Assembly: GCF_000469545.1 (NCBI RefSeq)
Contig: NZ_KI273053.1
Coordinates: 1 to 34,012 of the forward strand
Direction of reading: 5' to 3'
Source: Mitsuokella sp. oral taxon 131 str. W9106
Lineage (GTDB): Bacteria; Bacillota; Negativicutes; Selenomonadales; Selenomonadaceae
Length of the DNA: 34,012 bases
The position numbers were made by a program, and so were the translations under genes. Below, in pieces: positions 9,087 to 16,110 of this stretch (position 1 is the stretch's first letter; every line of letters begins with the position of its first letter). The notes under the pieces are model-generated. The model was given only the letters and a program-made list of their open reading frames with translations, had not been told where the DNA came from and made no database searches.

Positions 9087-10211
9087 TCAGTCAGTTGGCG
9101 CGAGCACGTAGACCGTCTGCGCCTTCCACGTATCGCCCTGTTTCAGATACGGCTGGGGGAAGGAAGGATTGGCAGGCGCATTGGGGTAAAACTGCGTCTC
9201 CAGGCAAAACGCGCCGCGTCTTTCGTAGACAGCGCCGTCCTTGCCGTGCACGCCCTTCAAGGCATTTGCCGTGTAGAACTGTACGCCGGGCTGCGTCGTA
9301 TAGCACGTGAGGGACAGCCCGGTCTCCTCCGCCTCGGCATACGCTGCCTTCTTTAGGCCGCCCGCTGCGTAGTCGATGGGGCAGCCGGGATCGTAGCCGA
9401 ACATGCCGGGCCTCTGCTCGACGGCTGCCGGTTCGTCGCGGATGACCCAGTTGTGGTCGTAGCCGCCTGCCATCCTGAGTTCGTCGAAATCGTCGTCGAT
9501 ATGTGCGCCGATCGGCGTGAGCGTTCTGAGATCCATCGGCGTGCCCGCGACGGAAAGAATCCTGCCGTCGGGCAAGGACTCCGCATCCGCCCACGTGTAT
9601 GCATCCGAAAAGAGCTGGATTTTCTGTGCGAGCACCGATCCCGAATCGTGTCCTGCGAGATTGAAGTAGGCGTGATTCGTGAGATTGCAGAGCGTATCGG
9701 CATCCGACTCCGCCGCATAGGTGAGGCAGAGTTCGTTGTCGTTCGAAAGTGCGTAGCGAACCCTTGCCGTGAGATTGCCGGGATAGCCGCCCTCCCCGTC
9801 CCTGCTGCGGTACGTGAGCAGAAGCCCCGTGTCCGTCGCCTCCGCATCCCAAAGCCTCCGATGGAACCCAAAAAAACCGCCGTGAATGTGGTTTTGCTTC
9901 TTCGATCCCGTGTTGCATTCGAGCTGGTAGTCCTTGCCCGCAATCGTCACCCTGCCGCCCGCGATGCGGTTCGCCACGCGCCCGACGAGCCCACCAAACG
10001 ATGCCGTATCCGCCTCATACGCGGCCGCGCTTTCCAATCCAAGCACGACATCGACGCGCCTGCCGCCTCGTGCAAACGCGCTCCAACCGACGAGACGTGC
10101 GCCGAACGTCGTCACCTTTGCTTCCGTTCCCTTCGTGTTTCGGAGGGTGTAGAGAGATGCTTCCCGCCCATCGCGCAAGCGGCCGAACGATTCCTTCGTG
10201 ATTTTTGCCAT
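9087..10211 (-). CDS. galM: Aldose 1-epimerase (mutarotase)
   Basis: The 374-residue enzyme interconverts alpha and beta anomers of galactose or glucose ahead of the Leloir pathway or glycolysis. Family landmarks are the substrate-contacting NRIAGG (81-86) and NHIHGG (108-113), the catalytic base/acid histidine in TNHAYFNLAGH (His180) and the catalytic glutamate in CLETQFYPNAPNxPSF-like context (Glu338). About 25 residues around 268-292 (GMFGYDPGCPIDYAAGG) look longer than the usual loop. GGGAGG lies 9 bases before the ATG. It is the first gene of a probable two-gene operon with the downstream alcohol dehydrogenase. It is the last recognisable core-metabolic gene before the conjugative element begins. 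Confidence 0.95.
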   Translation of the reverse strand: MAKITKESFGRLRDGREASLYTLRNTKGTEAKVTTFGARLVGWSAFARGGRRVDVVLGLESAAAYEADTASFGGLVGRVANRIAGGRVTIAGKDYQLECNTGSKKQNHIHGGFFGFHRRLWDAEATDTGLLLTYRSRDGEGGYPGNLTARVRYALSNDNELCLTYAAESDADTLCNLTNHAYFNLAGHDSGSVLAQKIQLFSDAYTWADAESLPDGRILSVAGTPMDLRTLTPIGAHIDDDFDELRMAGGYDHNWVIRDEPAAVEQRPGMFGYDPGCPIDYAAGGLKKAAYAEAEETGLSLTCYTTQPGVQFYTANALKGVHGKDGAVYERRGAFCLETQFYPNAPANPSFPQPYLKQGDTWKAQTVYVLAPTD

Positions 10212-10253
10212 TGCCGAGTCCTCCCGAATTGCTTTCTGATTCCATACAATTTA

Positions 10254-10282
10254 ACTTTACTCGTTCCGATTTCGTTTGTCAA
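10254..10282 (-). promoter_or_regulatory. Predicted galM promoter
   Basis: On the minus strand TTGACA (10282-10277), 17 bases, TAAAGT (10259-10254), about 45 bases before the galM start. The -35 hexamer sits inside one of two direct repeats. Confidence 0.65.
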
Positions 10283-10330
10283 TGAGGAAGTCCGCGCGGT
10301 GTAGGTTTGTCAATGAGGAAGTCCGCGCGG
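10275..10330. repeat. Perfect 25-base direct repeat with 31-base period
   Basis: The unit runs from TTTGTCAATGAGG to CCGCGCGG, at 10275-10299 and 10306-10330. Each unit holds the TTGACA hexamer (read on the minus strand) and the 8-base palindrome CCGCGCGG. The 31-base period is about three helical turns. It lies between galM and the conjugative element, so it could be a duplicated galM operator/promoter or a trace of the insertion boundary. Confidence 0.85.
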
Positions 10331-10336
10331 CTCTAC

Positions 10337-10390
10337 AATAAATGTTGTGGGAACTCATTTTATGAGTTATCTCACAGCATTTATTTTTTT
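10337..10390 (+). terminator. Large imperfect inverted repeat with T tract (terminator or attenuator/operator)
   Basis: AATAAATG.TGTG..AACTCAT (10337-10358) mirrors ATGAGTT..CACAGCATTTATT (10362-10385) around a 3-base loop, and seven T end at 10390. Its core AACTCAT-TTT-ATGAGTT is a strict palindrome. It is only 22 bases upstream of the first element gene. It may insulate the element from galM-side transcription, attenuate the regulator gene or serve as its operator. Confidence 0.6.
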
Positions 10391-10411
10391 GCCTAAAAAC
10401 GAGGTGAAGGG

Positions 10412-10903
10412 ATGGGGGCAACGGAAAAAATAGCTGCATTTGTGGATGGCTTGCCGAAGGATTGCATTGAGGTGCGCACGGAGGAGCAGATTCGATTTCA
10501 TCTTCCGCGCAAGTCCTATCCATGTCCGCATTGCGGCTCGACGCATACGATTGTCAATTCATACGGGGCAGTGAAGATGTATGGGCTCAACTCATCCGTG
10601 GAATACATTTACCGAAGGAGGAGGATGCTTTGCCAAGATTGCAAGCGCACGTTCTCGGAGGATGCACCTTTTTTGCCGATGTGGCAACGCACACCGCTGA
10701 ACCGCCTGCGGCAAGTGAGGGCGCGCGCGAATTTTTCACAGGAAGATGTCATGCGGGCAATCGGCGTGAGCAAATTCTTTTATACGCAATTTGAGGCAAT
10801 AAAGGATCCCGTGATCCCCACGTTGCCCGTTGCCATAAAGATAGCCAATTTTTTGCATACGACAGTGGAAGATATATGGGGAGACATGGAAGGCGGTGGA
10901 TAG
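10412..10903 (+). CDS. Zinc-ribbon (ISL3-transposase-like) / XRE helix-turn-helix fusion regulator
   Basis: A 163-residue probable DNA-binding regulator. Residues 35-82 have CPHCGSTHT (Cys38, Cys41), then RRRRMLCQDCKRTFSE (Cys74, Cys77). Together with an intervening strand region this looks like the zinc-binding N-domain of ISL3-family transposases. Residues 97-158 form an XRE/Cro-type domain (LRQVRARANFSQEDVMRAIGVS, then FLHTTVEDIW). No transposase catalytic domain is present and the frame is intact with GAGGTG upstream, so this is a stand-alone regulator and not a transposon fragment. It is first in the element and is followed 1 base later by another XRE protein. Both are natural candidates to act on the element's palindromes. 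Confidence 0.8.
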   Translation: MGATEKIAAFVDGLPKDCIEVRTEEQIRFHLPRKSYPCPHCGSTHTIVNSYGAVKMYGLNSSVEYIYRRRRMLCQDCKRTFSEDAPFLPMWQRTPLNRLRQVRARANFSQEDVMRAIGVSKFFYTQFEAIKDPVIPTLPVAIKIANFLHTTVEDIWGDMEGGG

Positions 10904-10904
10904 C

Positions 10905-11108
10905 GTGAATCGATTGAAAGCAATCCGTCTGGCACAAGGGAAGCATCAAGTGGAGATTGCCGATATGGCCAATATCGCGCGTCGGTCATACATCCGCTAC
11001 GAAGCAGATGCAACGCCTCCGAATGTGCTGTCCGCCATCCGAATTGCAGACGCGCTGGGCGTGGCAGATTTACGGGAAATATGGAATCCTGCTGCATCGC
11101 CCAAATAA
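10905..11108 (+). CDS. Minimal XRE-family transcriptional regulator
   Basis: A 67-residue protein that is almost entirely one Cro/C1-type helix-turn-helix domain (KAIRLAQGKHQVEIADMANIARRSYIRYE, then AIRIADALGVADLREIW). I chose the GTG at 10905 because AAGGCGG is 8 bases before it. The in-frame GTG at 10896 would overlap the ribosome site and the preceding gene. It is translationally close to the zinc-ribbon/XRE gene (1-base gap), so the two are co-expressed. The likely role is control of element maintenance or transfer genes; the target is not shown. Confidence 0.82.
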   Translation: MNRLKAIRLAQGKHQVEIADMANIARRSYIRYEADATPPNVLSAIRIADALGVADLREIWNPAASPK

Positions 11109-11136
11109 AAACCGCATCGACGCGGAATCGATGCGG
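11107..11136 (-). terminator. Hairpin with T tract on minus strand, after the XRE pair
   Basis: CCGCATCGA (11112-11120) and TCGATGCGG (11128-11136) form a perfect 9-base stem. Five A at 11107-11111 give a T run only when read on the minus strand. It can block antisense transcription; on the plus strand it lacks a U tract. Confidence 0.5.
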
Positions 11137-11246
11137 GCAAGAAGATAATGCCACCCTCTCAAAAGTGACAACTATCAGTGCTTATAGGATAACAAGGTTT
11201 TATGAAAAATGCAAGAAGAAAATGCAAACTCTCAGGAGGCGATGAG

Positions 11247-11528
11247 ATGGAGGAAGCCATATCGGAATCCACCTACGCTTTGCAGCAGAAGAACGCGGAA
11301 CTGGAGAAGAAGATCCAGTATCTGGAAACGATCATCGAGGTGCACCATGTCACGAAATTCGATGAGAACCTGCATCGGTTCAAATTGAACATCCGGACCG
11401 GCCTGCGCCAGATCGTGGCCGAGCTGCAAGCGATGGAATATGACCCTGCGAATACGGAGCGCGTAGATGAGCTCATCTCCTATTTGCAGGATGTCATTCA
11501 TGAGCTGGAACGATTTCACTATTGTTAG
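11247..11528 (+). CDS. Small coiled-coil protein upstream of parA
   Basis: Hypothetical acidic protein of 93 residues, predicted helical throughout. A leucine-zipper-like stretch (LQQKNAELEKKIQYLETIIE) is at about 11-30 and a second helix pair at about 45-90. AGGAGG lies 7 bases before the ATG at 11247; an upstream in-frame ATG (11202) has no ribosome site. The stop overlaps the parA ribosome site, so it is co-expressed with parA and parB. It could be a partition accessory protein or a small regulator. No family is recognised. Confidence 0.72.
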   Translation: MEEAISESTYALQQKNAELEKKIQYLETIIEVHHVTKFDENLHRFKLNIRTGLRQIVAELQAMEYDPANTERVDELISYLQDVIHELERFHYC

Positions 11529-11539
11529 GAGAATCTCAC

Positions 11540-12301
11540 ATGAAAACGATCAGTTTCATCAACCTGAAAGGCGGCGTCGGAAAGACGACGCTGTCTACGA
11601 ATCTTGCCTACCTGCTTGCCGAATCATGGGAGCTGAAAGTTCTTTTCATCGACAACGACAAGCAGGGAAATGCCTCGCGCTGGCTGGGGGCAGATCCGAA
11701 TCAAGGCACACTTGCCAATATCCTGATGGATGGTGCGAAGGCAAGCGAGGTGGTGCAGTCCTCGCGCCATGGGAATTTAGACTTCATTGCGGCTGACATG
11801 GGGCTGCTGGAAGCGAATCTTGCCGTGCTTGGCAGAAAGACGCAGAGACAGGACGTGATCTTGAAGCAAGCCTTTGAGGAAATCGCAGATCAGTATGCAG
11901 TCTGCATCATAGACAATCCGCCTGACATCAACATGAGCGTGTTCAATGCGCTGTCCATCACGGATGATGTTGTCATCGTGACACTCCCCGAAACGGACAG
12001 CATGGACGGCATCAAAAAGATGGCCGCACAAATTGAAGATGTGAAGCAGTTCAATCCGTACATCTCCATCAAGGGCGTTTTGGTCAATCAATACCTATCT
12101 TATCCCGACCTGTCCGATTCATACGAGGATATGAAAGCATTGGGGCTTCCCCTCTTTCATACAAAGATTTCGTATGCGACACGAGAAGCAAAATATCGTT
12201 TGATGACGGCCAGCAAGACGGGGAAGAGCATATTTGAAGTCTGTCCGAATTGTCGTGTTGCCAGAGATATGATGCACTTTGCAGAGGAGATGTTCGCATG
12301 A
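11540..12301 (+). CDS. parA: ParA-family partition ATPase
   Basis: A 253-residue Walker ATPase (MinD/ParA superfamily) that would position the element's DNA by binding nucleoid DNA in its ATP state and responding to ParB. The deviant Walker A KGGVGKTT is at residues 10-17, and FIDNDKQGNASRWL is the Walker A' region with an Asp-x-Asp pattern in place of the usual DxDPQ. CIIDNPPDIN is the Walker B region. There is no N-terminal helix-turn-helix, so it is the short type Ib-like form. I chose the ATG at 11540 because TAGGAGA lies 7 bases before it. Its TGA overlaps the parB ATG (ATGA), indicating translational coupling. Confidence 0.95.
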   Translation: MKTISFINLKGGVGKTTLSTNLAYLLAESWELKVLFIDNDKQGNASRWLGADPNQGTLANILMDGAKASEVVQSSRHGNLDFIAADMGLLEANLAVLGRKTQRQDVILKQAFEEIADQYAVCIIDNPPDINMSVFNALSITDDVVIVTLPETDSMDGIKKMAAQIEDVKQFNPYISIKGVLVNQYLSYPDLSDSYEDMKALGLPLFHTKISYATREAKYRLMTASKTGKSIFEVCPNCRVARDMMHFAEEMFA

Positions 12302-13542
12302 AAAAGCACAACGGCAGCCTGCTGTCTTATCTGAATGCCAATACGCGAAATGCGGCACAGCCCGTGAGCGGCTATGCGGTGCAGCAGATTGACGCAGAAA
12401 AAATCATTCCCAACGAAAAGAATTTTTACTCCATCGAGGGGATAGAAGAACTCGCCAATTCGCTTGCCGTATCGGATCATATCCCACCGCTGGAAGTCGT
12501 GGACAACGGAAACGGAACGTATCGTCTGATTTCTGGAGAACGCAGGCTCTCCGCTACGCTGTACCGTATTCAGCGCGGCGAAATCACACGGGCAGATCTG
12601 CCTTGCCATGTGATTCCGCCATTTGAAAGCCAGGGCGCACTTTCGGCCGAGCAAATGGAGACGCTTTCCATCATCCTGGCGAATAACTATCGGCACAAGA
12701 CTGCATTGGATCAGCTGAAGGAGGTGCGCGAGCTTGAGCCGATTGCAAAGGCGATTTACGAAGAGGCGAAGGGGCAAGGCGGATTGCTTGACGAAACCGG
12801 GAAAAACATGAAATTCCGGACATTCTTTGCCGAGCAAATCCTTTCCATATCGCCGACCGCATTGCAGCGCCTGCAAACCCTGTCCCAGCTTTCCGATGCG
12901 GCAAAAGAGGCATTTGACGATGGGCTCATCAGCAAAAGCACGGCGAGCGAAATTGCCAGCCTGGAACAGGACGAACAGGATGCCTTTATTCAAGGGATTC
13001 GTGACGGGGAGCATGGCGGTACGGTTTCGGATGCGAGGAACTGGTTCGCTCAGCGCGTGGCAGCGGCAGACGATCAAGAGGAACGGACGGACGTAGATTA
13101 TGACGAGGAAGGCGAGAAGAATCGTGCACAAAACAGCGATAAGGGCGATGCTGTGCCTTGCGAGGAAAATACCTCAGAAAAAGAAGCGGATATATCGGCA
13201 TCGTCCGACATGCCTGCTGCATCGCGTGCACCGTCCTATGAGGAGACCTTGGAAAAAGAGGAAGGCCAGACCGTATTTCCAGGGATGGAGCGAGAGAAAG
13301 ACACCTCGGATGCGGATGAGGAAGTGATGCCAGAGCACGGGCTTGACATGAAATCGTTGATGGAATCGGCAGACAACGCGGAAAAGGATGCCAACAAATG
13401 GATTCTAGGAATCTTATCCGAGCTGGAGAACACGGCAAGATCGTTTGCGCAAAATATGGACAGGAATGGCGATACGACAGAAGCAGCAAAATGGGAGCTT
13501 CGCAGTGCATCGCTCCGATTGGTGATAGAGACCATTCGCTAA
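12298..13542 (+). CDS. parB: ParB-family partition protein with acidic C-terminal extension
   Basis: A 414-residue ParB/Spo0J-type protein. Residues 29-108 form the N-terminal ParB domain with the signature LISGERRLSATL (GERR at 80-83), the CTP-binding region of this family. A helical DNA-binding part follows at about 170-240 (FFAEQILSISPTALQRLQTLSQLSD, then GLISKSTASEIASL). Residues about 255-360 are strongly acidic and low-complexity, unlike compact Spo0J, and the last 50 residues return to amphipathic helix. It starts within the parA stop (ATGA) after GAGGAG. A parS-like site is not evident by eye. It should load at a centromere in the element and stimulate ParA. Confidence 0.92.
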   Translation: MKKHNGSLLSYLNANTRNAAQPVSGYAVQQIDAEKIIPNEKNFYSIEGIEELANSLAVSDHIPPLEVVDNGNGTYRLISGERRLSATLYRIQRGEITRADLPCHVIPPFESQGALSAEQMETLSIILANNYRHKTALDQLKEVRELEPIAKAIYEEAKGQGGLLDETGKNMKFRTFFAEQILSISPTALQRLQTLSQLSDAAKEAFDDGLISKSTASEIASLEQDEQDAFIQGIRDGEHGGTVSDARNWFAQRVAAADDQEERTDVDYDEEGEKNRAQNSDKGDAVPCEENTSEKEADISASSDMPAASRAPSYEETLEKEEGQTVFPGMEREKDTSDADEEVMPEHGLDMKSLMESADNAEKDANKWILGILSELENTARSFAQNMDRNGDTTEAAKWELRSASLRLVIETIR

Positions 13543-13560
13543 AGGCGGGGGGCAGCGGGC

Positions 13561-14025
13561 ATGTGGATTAAAAAATTTACAATCAGAGGGATTCTCGTCG
13601 GGCTAGTATGCGTATTTTTCCTGTCTCCTGTCTGCATGGCAGAACTGCCCATCACATCATCTTTTGGTTGGCGCGTCCATCCCATCACGGGCGCATGGAA
13701 GTTCCATAGTGGGCTTGACCTAGGGTACGACTATGGCACGCCCATCCCTGCGATGTTCGATGGCGTTGTCGTGCAAGCGGGGGATTTCGGCGACGGCTAC
13801 GGGAATCAGGTCATGCTGTACCATCCTGCGATGGACTGCTACACGCGCTATGCGCACATGTCAGGCGTGATCGTAGACGTTGGTGCCAGTGTGGCGCAAG
13901 GGGAAATCATCGGATACGTCGGTGCAACAGGGAATGCCACAGGGCCACATCTGCATTTGGAGTGGATTGTCAAAGGCGAGGACGGGGGTTATGTCTATGC
14001 CGATCCCATCGGGTTATGGATGTAA
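13561..14025 (+). CDS. M23 (LytM) family peptidoglycan endopeptidase
   Basis: A secreted zinc peptidase of 154 residues. The N-terminal hydrophobic segment (about residues 9-26) ending at MAE is a signal peptide. The mature part is a bare LytM domain with zinc ligands in KFHSGLDLG (HxxxD), the active-site GNQVMLYH and ATGPHLHLEW (HxH). In a conjugative element it would open peptidoglycan for assembly of the transfer channel, replacing the lytic transglycosylase VirB1; that assignment is inferred from context. It sits 18 bases after parB and 12 bases before the initiator gene. Confidence 0.92.
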   Translation: MWIKKFTIRGILVGLVCVFFLSPVCMAELPITSSFGWRVHPITGAWKFHSGLDLGYDYGTPIPAMFDGVVVQAGDFGDGYGNQVMLYHPAMDCYTRYAHMSGVIVDVGASVAQGEIIGYVGATGNATGPHLHLEWIVKGEDGGYVYADPIGLWM

Positions 14026-14037
14026 GGAGGGAAGAAT

Positions 14038-15300
14038 ATGTCTAGCTTGGTCATGGATGAACACTGGCTCATGGTGAATCCTTGGCTTGCGAAGCAAATC
14101 GGGCTGCATGAGGCGCTCTTTGTCCAGCAGCTCCGATTTTGGATGAACCAGGGCATGGGATACGTGGATGGAGAGGGGCGTCGCTGGATTTACAATTCGA
14201 TTGAGGATTGGATGAAGCAGTTCCCGTTCATCAGCTCCGTCAGCACGTTCAAGCGGATGTTGCGCGCCTTGAAGGAGACGCACCGCATCTTGCTCACCAC
14301 GACGCAATTCAACCGCGTGCAGGTCGATCGGACGCTCGCCTATACGATCAACGAGGAGCGATTGGCAGAGCTGGATGCGCAGTATCAGCAGGAGAAAGCG
14401 ATGGCGCGCAAACCGTCCGTGAAGAAGGCAGCTGCTCCCGCAAAAACAGTCGAACCCTCCGCAAATCCAGCAAAAGGTCAAACAAAACCTACCATAGTGT
14501 CAAAATGGAACTCTGCGGATAATCAAGGCTCAGAGGACTTTTCTTATAATAAAATAAGAGAATCGCAACCAAAAGGTCAAAGTGAACCCACCATGGTGTC
14601 AAAAAGAGACTGTCCATCGGGTCAAAATGACACTTTCCATAGTGTCAAAATGACACCATGGAAGTCCATTGCAAATCCCCCGTCCGGACAAGGGCTCGCG
14701 GCCTCTCCTCGCGCGCGCGTATATAATACAACAACAAATACAACAGAGTTTAATAAAACAACAACAACACAACTTGACGAGAAGAGAGATCGTGACGCCT
14801 CCCAAGCGGAGGTGACGGGATTCTCCTCGGTCGGCCCTCTCTTGTCGTCCGCTCTGCCACAGCCTGCTTCCCCTGCGGTGCAGTCGCAAGGCGAGACGCG
14901 TCCTGTTGTTGTTCCTCTTGAAACGCTGCTTTCGGTGGGCGAGAAGCAAGGCGTTCCGGCAGATTCCATCCGCAAATGCGTGAAGCGTTTCGGGGAGCAA
15001 AGAGTGCAGGCCATGCTGGAGATGCTCAAACAGGCAAAGAAAAGCCACACAATCCAGAATGCGGCAGGGTGGCTCTATACGGCACTGAAAGAGAATTTCG
15101 AGCAATCCCCGCAGCAAAGGCAGAAGTGCGAGCGTGACAAGGCATTGCAGGTGCGCAGGGAGCATACCATGCAGGCCATTCGTGAGGAAAAGCAGGCGAT
15201 GGCAGATATGCCACTTGATGCAAGCAGCCCGTTCTACCAGCTCATGATGCGCCATAAGCATGGCACGGCAAGCCGTGATGCACCGGGGGAGGGACTATGA
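14038..15300 (+). CDS. Plasmid-type replication initiator (DnaD-like/RepA_N-like), with iterons inside the gene
   Basis: A 420-residue protein. Residues 1-115 resemble the winged-helix N-domain of Firmicute plasmid and phage initiators: WLMVNPWLAKQIGLHEALF, VQQLRFWMNQGMG, WIYNSIEDWMKQFPFISSVS, then FKRMLRALKETHRIL. Residues about 120-285 are a low-complexity linker whose DNA holds iteron-like repeats and an Asn/Thr-rich AT stretch. Residues about 290-375 form a helical C-domain (VKRFGEQRVQAMLEMLKQ, then TIQNAAGWLYTALKENF). RepA_N initiators of Gram-positive plasmids have the same layout, with the origin inside the rep gene. AAGGAGG precedes the ATG, and the stop overlaps the next gene (ATGA). 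A role as phage-type helicase loader is the alternative. Confidence 0.82.
   Translation: MSSLVMDEHWLMVNPWLAKQIGLHEALFVQQLRFWMNQGMGYVDGEGRRWIYNSIEDWMKQFPFISSVSTFKRMLRALKETHRILLTTTQFNRVQVDRTLAYTINEERLAELDAQYQQEKAMARKPSVKKAAAPAKTVEPSANPAKGQTKPTIVSKWNSADNQGSEDFSYNKIRESQPKGQSEPTMVSKRDCPSGQNDTFHSVKMTPWKSIANPPSGQGLAASPRARVYNTTTNTTEFNKTTTTQLDEKRDRDASQAEVTGFSSVGPLLSSALPQPASPAVQSQGETRPVVVPLETLLSVGEKQGVPADSIRKCVKRFGEQRVQAMLEMLKQAKKSHTIQNAAGWLYTALKENFEQSPQQRQKCERDKALQVRREHTMQAIREEKQAMADMPLDASSPFYQLMMRHKHGTASRDAPGEGL
14477..14661 (+). repeat. Iteron-like repeats in the initiator gene (putative origin)
   Basis: GTCAAA begins at 14477, 14499, 14576, 14598, 14621 and 14644, giving spacings of 22, 77, 22, 23 and 23 bases. 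Copies 2, 4 and 6 are preceded by CCATAGT or CCATGGT. The last ends in the inverted half TGACACCATGG (14651-14661). Regular helical phasing and position match iterons recognised by an initiator. Confidence 0.78.
14716..14775 (+). other. AT-rich stretch next to iterons (possible DNA unwinding element)
   Basis: Directly after the CGCGCGCG run, about 60 bases from 14716 are AT-rich and encode an Asn/Thr-rich run of the initiator linker. A smaller AT-rich patch (14540-14560) lies between the two iteron clusters. Position next to iterons suits an origin melting region. Confidence 0.5.
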
Positions 15301-16061
15301 ACACGATCAAAGCGCCGGATCTCGGCACAGCACTTGCGTCGATCGCGCTAAGGCGCGCCTTTCGGCAGCGGCTCATCCCGCTTTCTCTCGAAGAGCTTGT
15401 AGCCCTCTGTGCGAGCGAGACGCATCCGCGCATCCTTGCCGGCTATCTTCGCTGGCAGCGCGAAGAGATCAACCGGATTCTCGTCCATGTCCTGCTAGAG
15501 AGCATGGACAAGCTCGAAGCGGAATTCCTCCGCCGCCACTATCGCGACGGGAAAAGCATGCACTACCTCTCCATGCGCCTGCCTGCCTCGGAACGCCAGC
15601 TTTATTGCATGAACGAGCGTATTTTATCGCGCCTGTCCTCGCTGCTCTTTTACCGTCCGAGCCTTGCCGACGCTTACTTCCCGCGCATCCCGTACAACCT
15701 CCTGTCCATCCTTGACATGCGGCTCAGCACCTTTGCCCTTCGCGTGGACGTCCCCGTCGATGAAGGCTGGCTGGATGCCTTGCAGGAGGCGCGCAATGTC
15801 TCGCGCGAACTGCTGTCCTTCATGGATTCCTTTCGGCGTGTGCCGCTTGGCGCAAGCAGCCGCGCACAGCAATATCAGCGCGTGATCCATGCGAAACTGC
15901 GCGATCCGTTTGCCAGCGTGCAGGAAATCGTGGACGAGATCGGCGATATGGGACTGACGGCGAGCGTGGCACATGCCTATCTTGGCGCCTATCAGCGGCA
16001 GATCAAAAAAATCCTGAATCCGAAAAAGTTTGCAGTTTTTAAAAACTGCAAGAATTTATAA
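15297..16061 (+). CDS. Hypothetical helical protein with sigma-region-4-like segment
   Basis: An unrecognised 254-residue soluble protein, rich in Arg, Leu and Ala. Residues about 73-118 (LEAEFLRRHYRDGKSMHYLSMRLPASERQLY and the following helix) have the look of a sigma-70 region 4 or phage ArpU-type helix-turn-helix, so DNA binding is possible but not proven. It starts inside the initiator stop codon (ATGA), so it is coupled to replication genes. The last 17 codons coincide with a repeated DNA segment that contains the 20-base palindrome and a TATAAT, so its stop codon overlaps the promoter of the transfer genes. The same segment appears again at 25.1 kb. Confidence 0.75.
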   Translation: MNTIKAPDLGTALASIALRRAFRQRLIPLSLEELVALCASETHPRILAGYLRWQREEINRILVHVLLESMDKLEAEFLRRHYRDGKSMHYLSMRLPASERQLYCMNERILSRLSSLLFYRPSLADAYFPRIPYNLLSILDMRLSTFALRVDVPVDEGWLDALQEARNVSRELLSFMDSFRRVPLGASSRAQQYQRVIHAKLRDPFASVQEIVDEIGDMGLTASVAHAYLGAYQRQIKKILNPKKFAVFKNCKNL

Positions 16062-16062
16062 T
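16011..16062 (+). promoter_or_regulatory. Palindromic operator plus TATAAT, copy 1 (upstream of traF)
   Basis: TGCAGTTTTTAAAAACTGCA (16031-16050, extending to 22 bases) is followed after exactly 6 bases by TATAAT (16057-16062). The 18 bases to its left also match copy 2 at 25.1 kb with two differences. No good -35 lies 17 bases from the TATAAT, so the palindrome may bind an activator or repressor. Confidence 0.78.
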
Positions 16063-16110
16063 AGCCTTAGAGCCGAATCTTAACGCGTGGTGCAGAAAAG
16101 GAGAATCACG

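Noticed and set aside
10275-10330. CRISPR-like or attachment-site repeat pair
   Set aside because: Only two units with a 6-base gap, no cas genes and no matching copy elsewhere in the window; a promoter duplication explains them as well.
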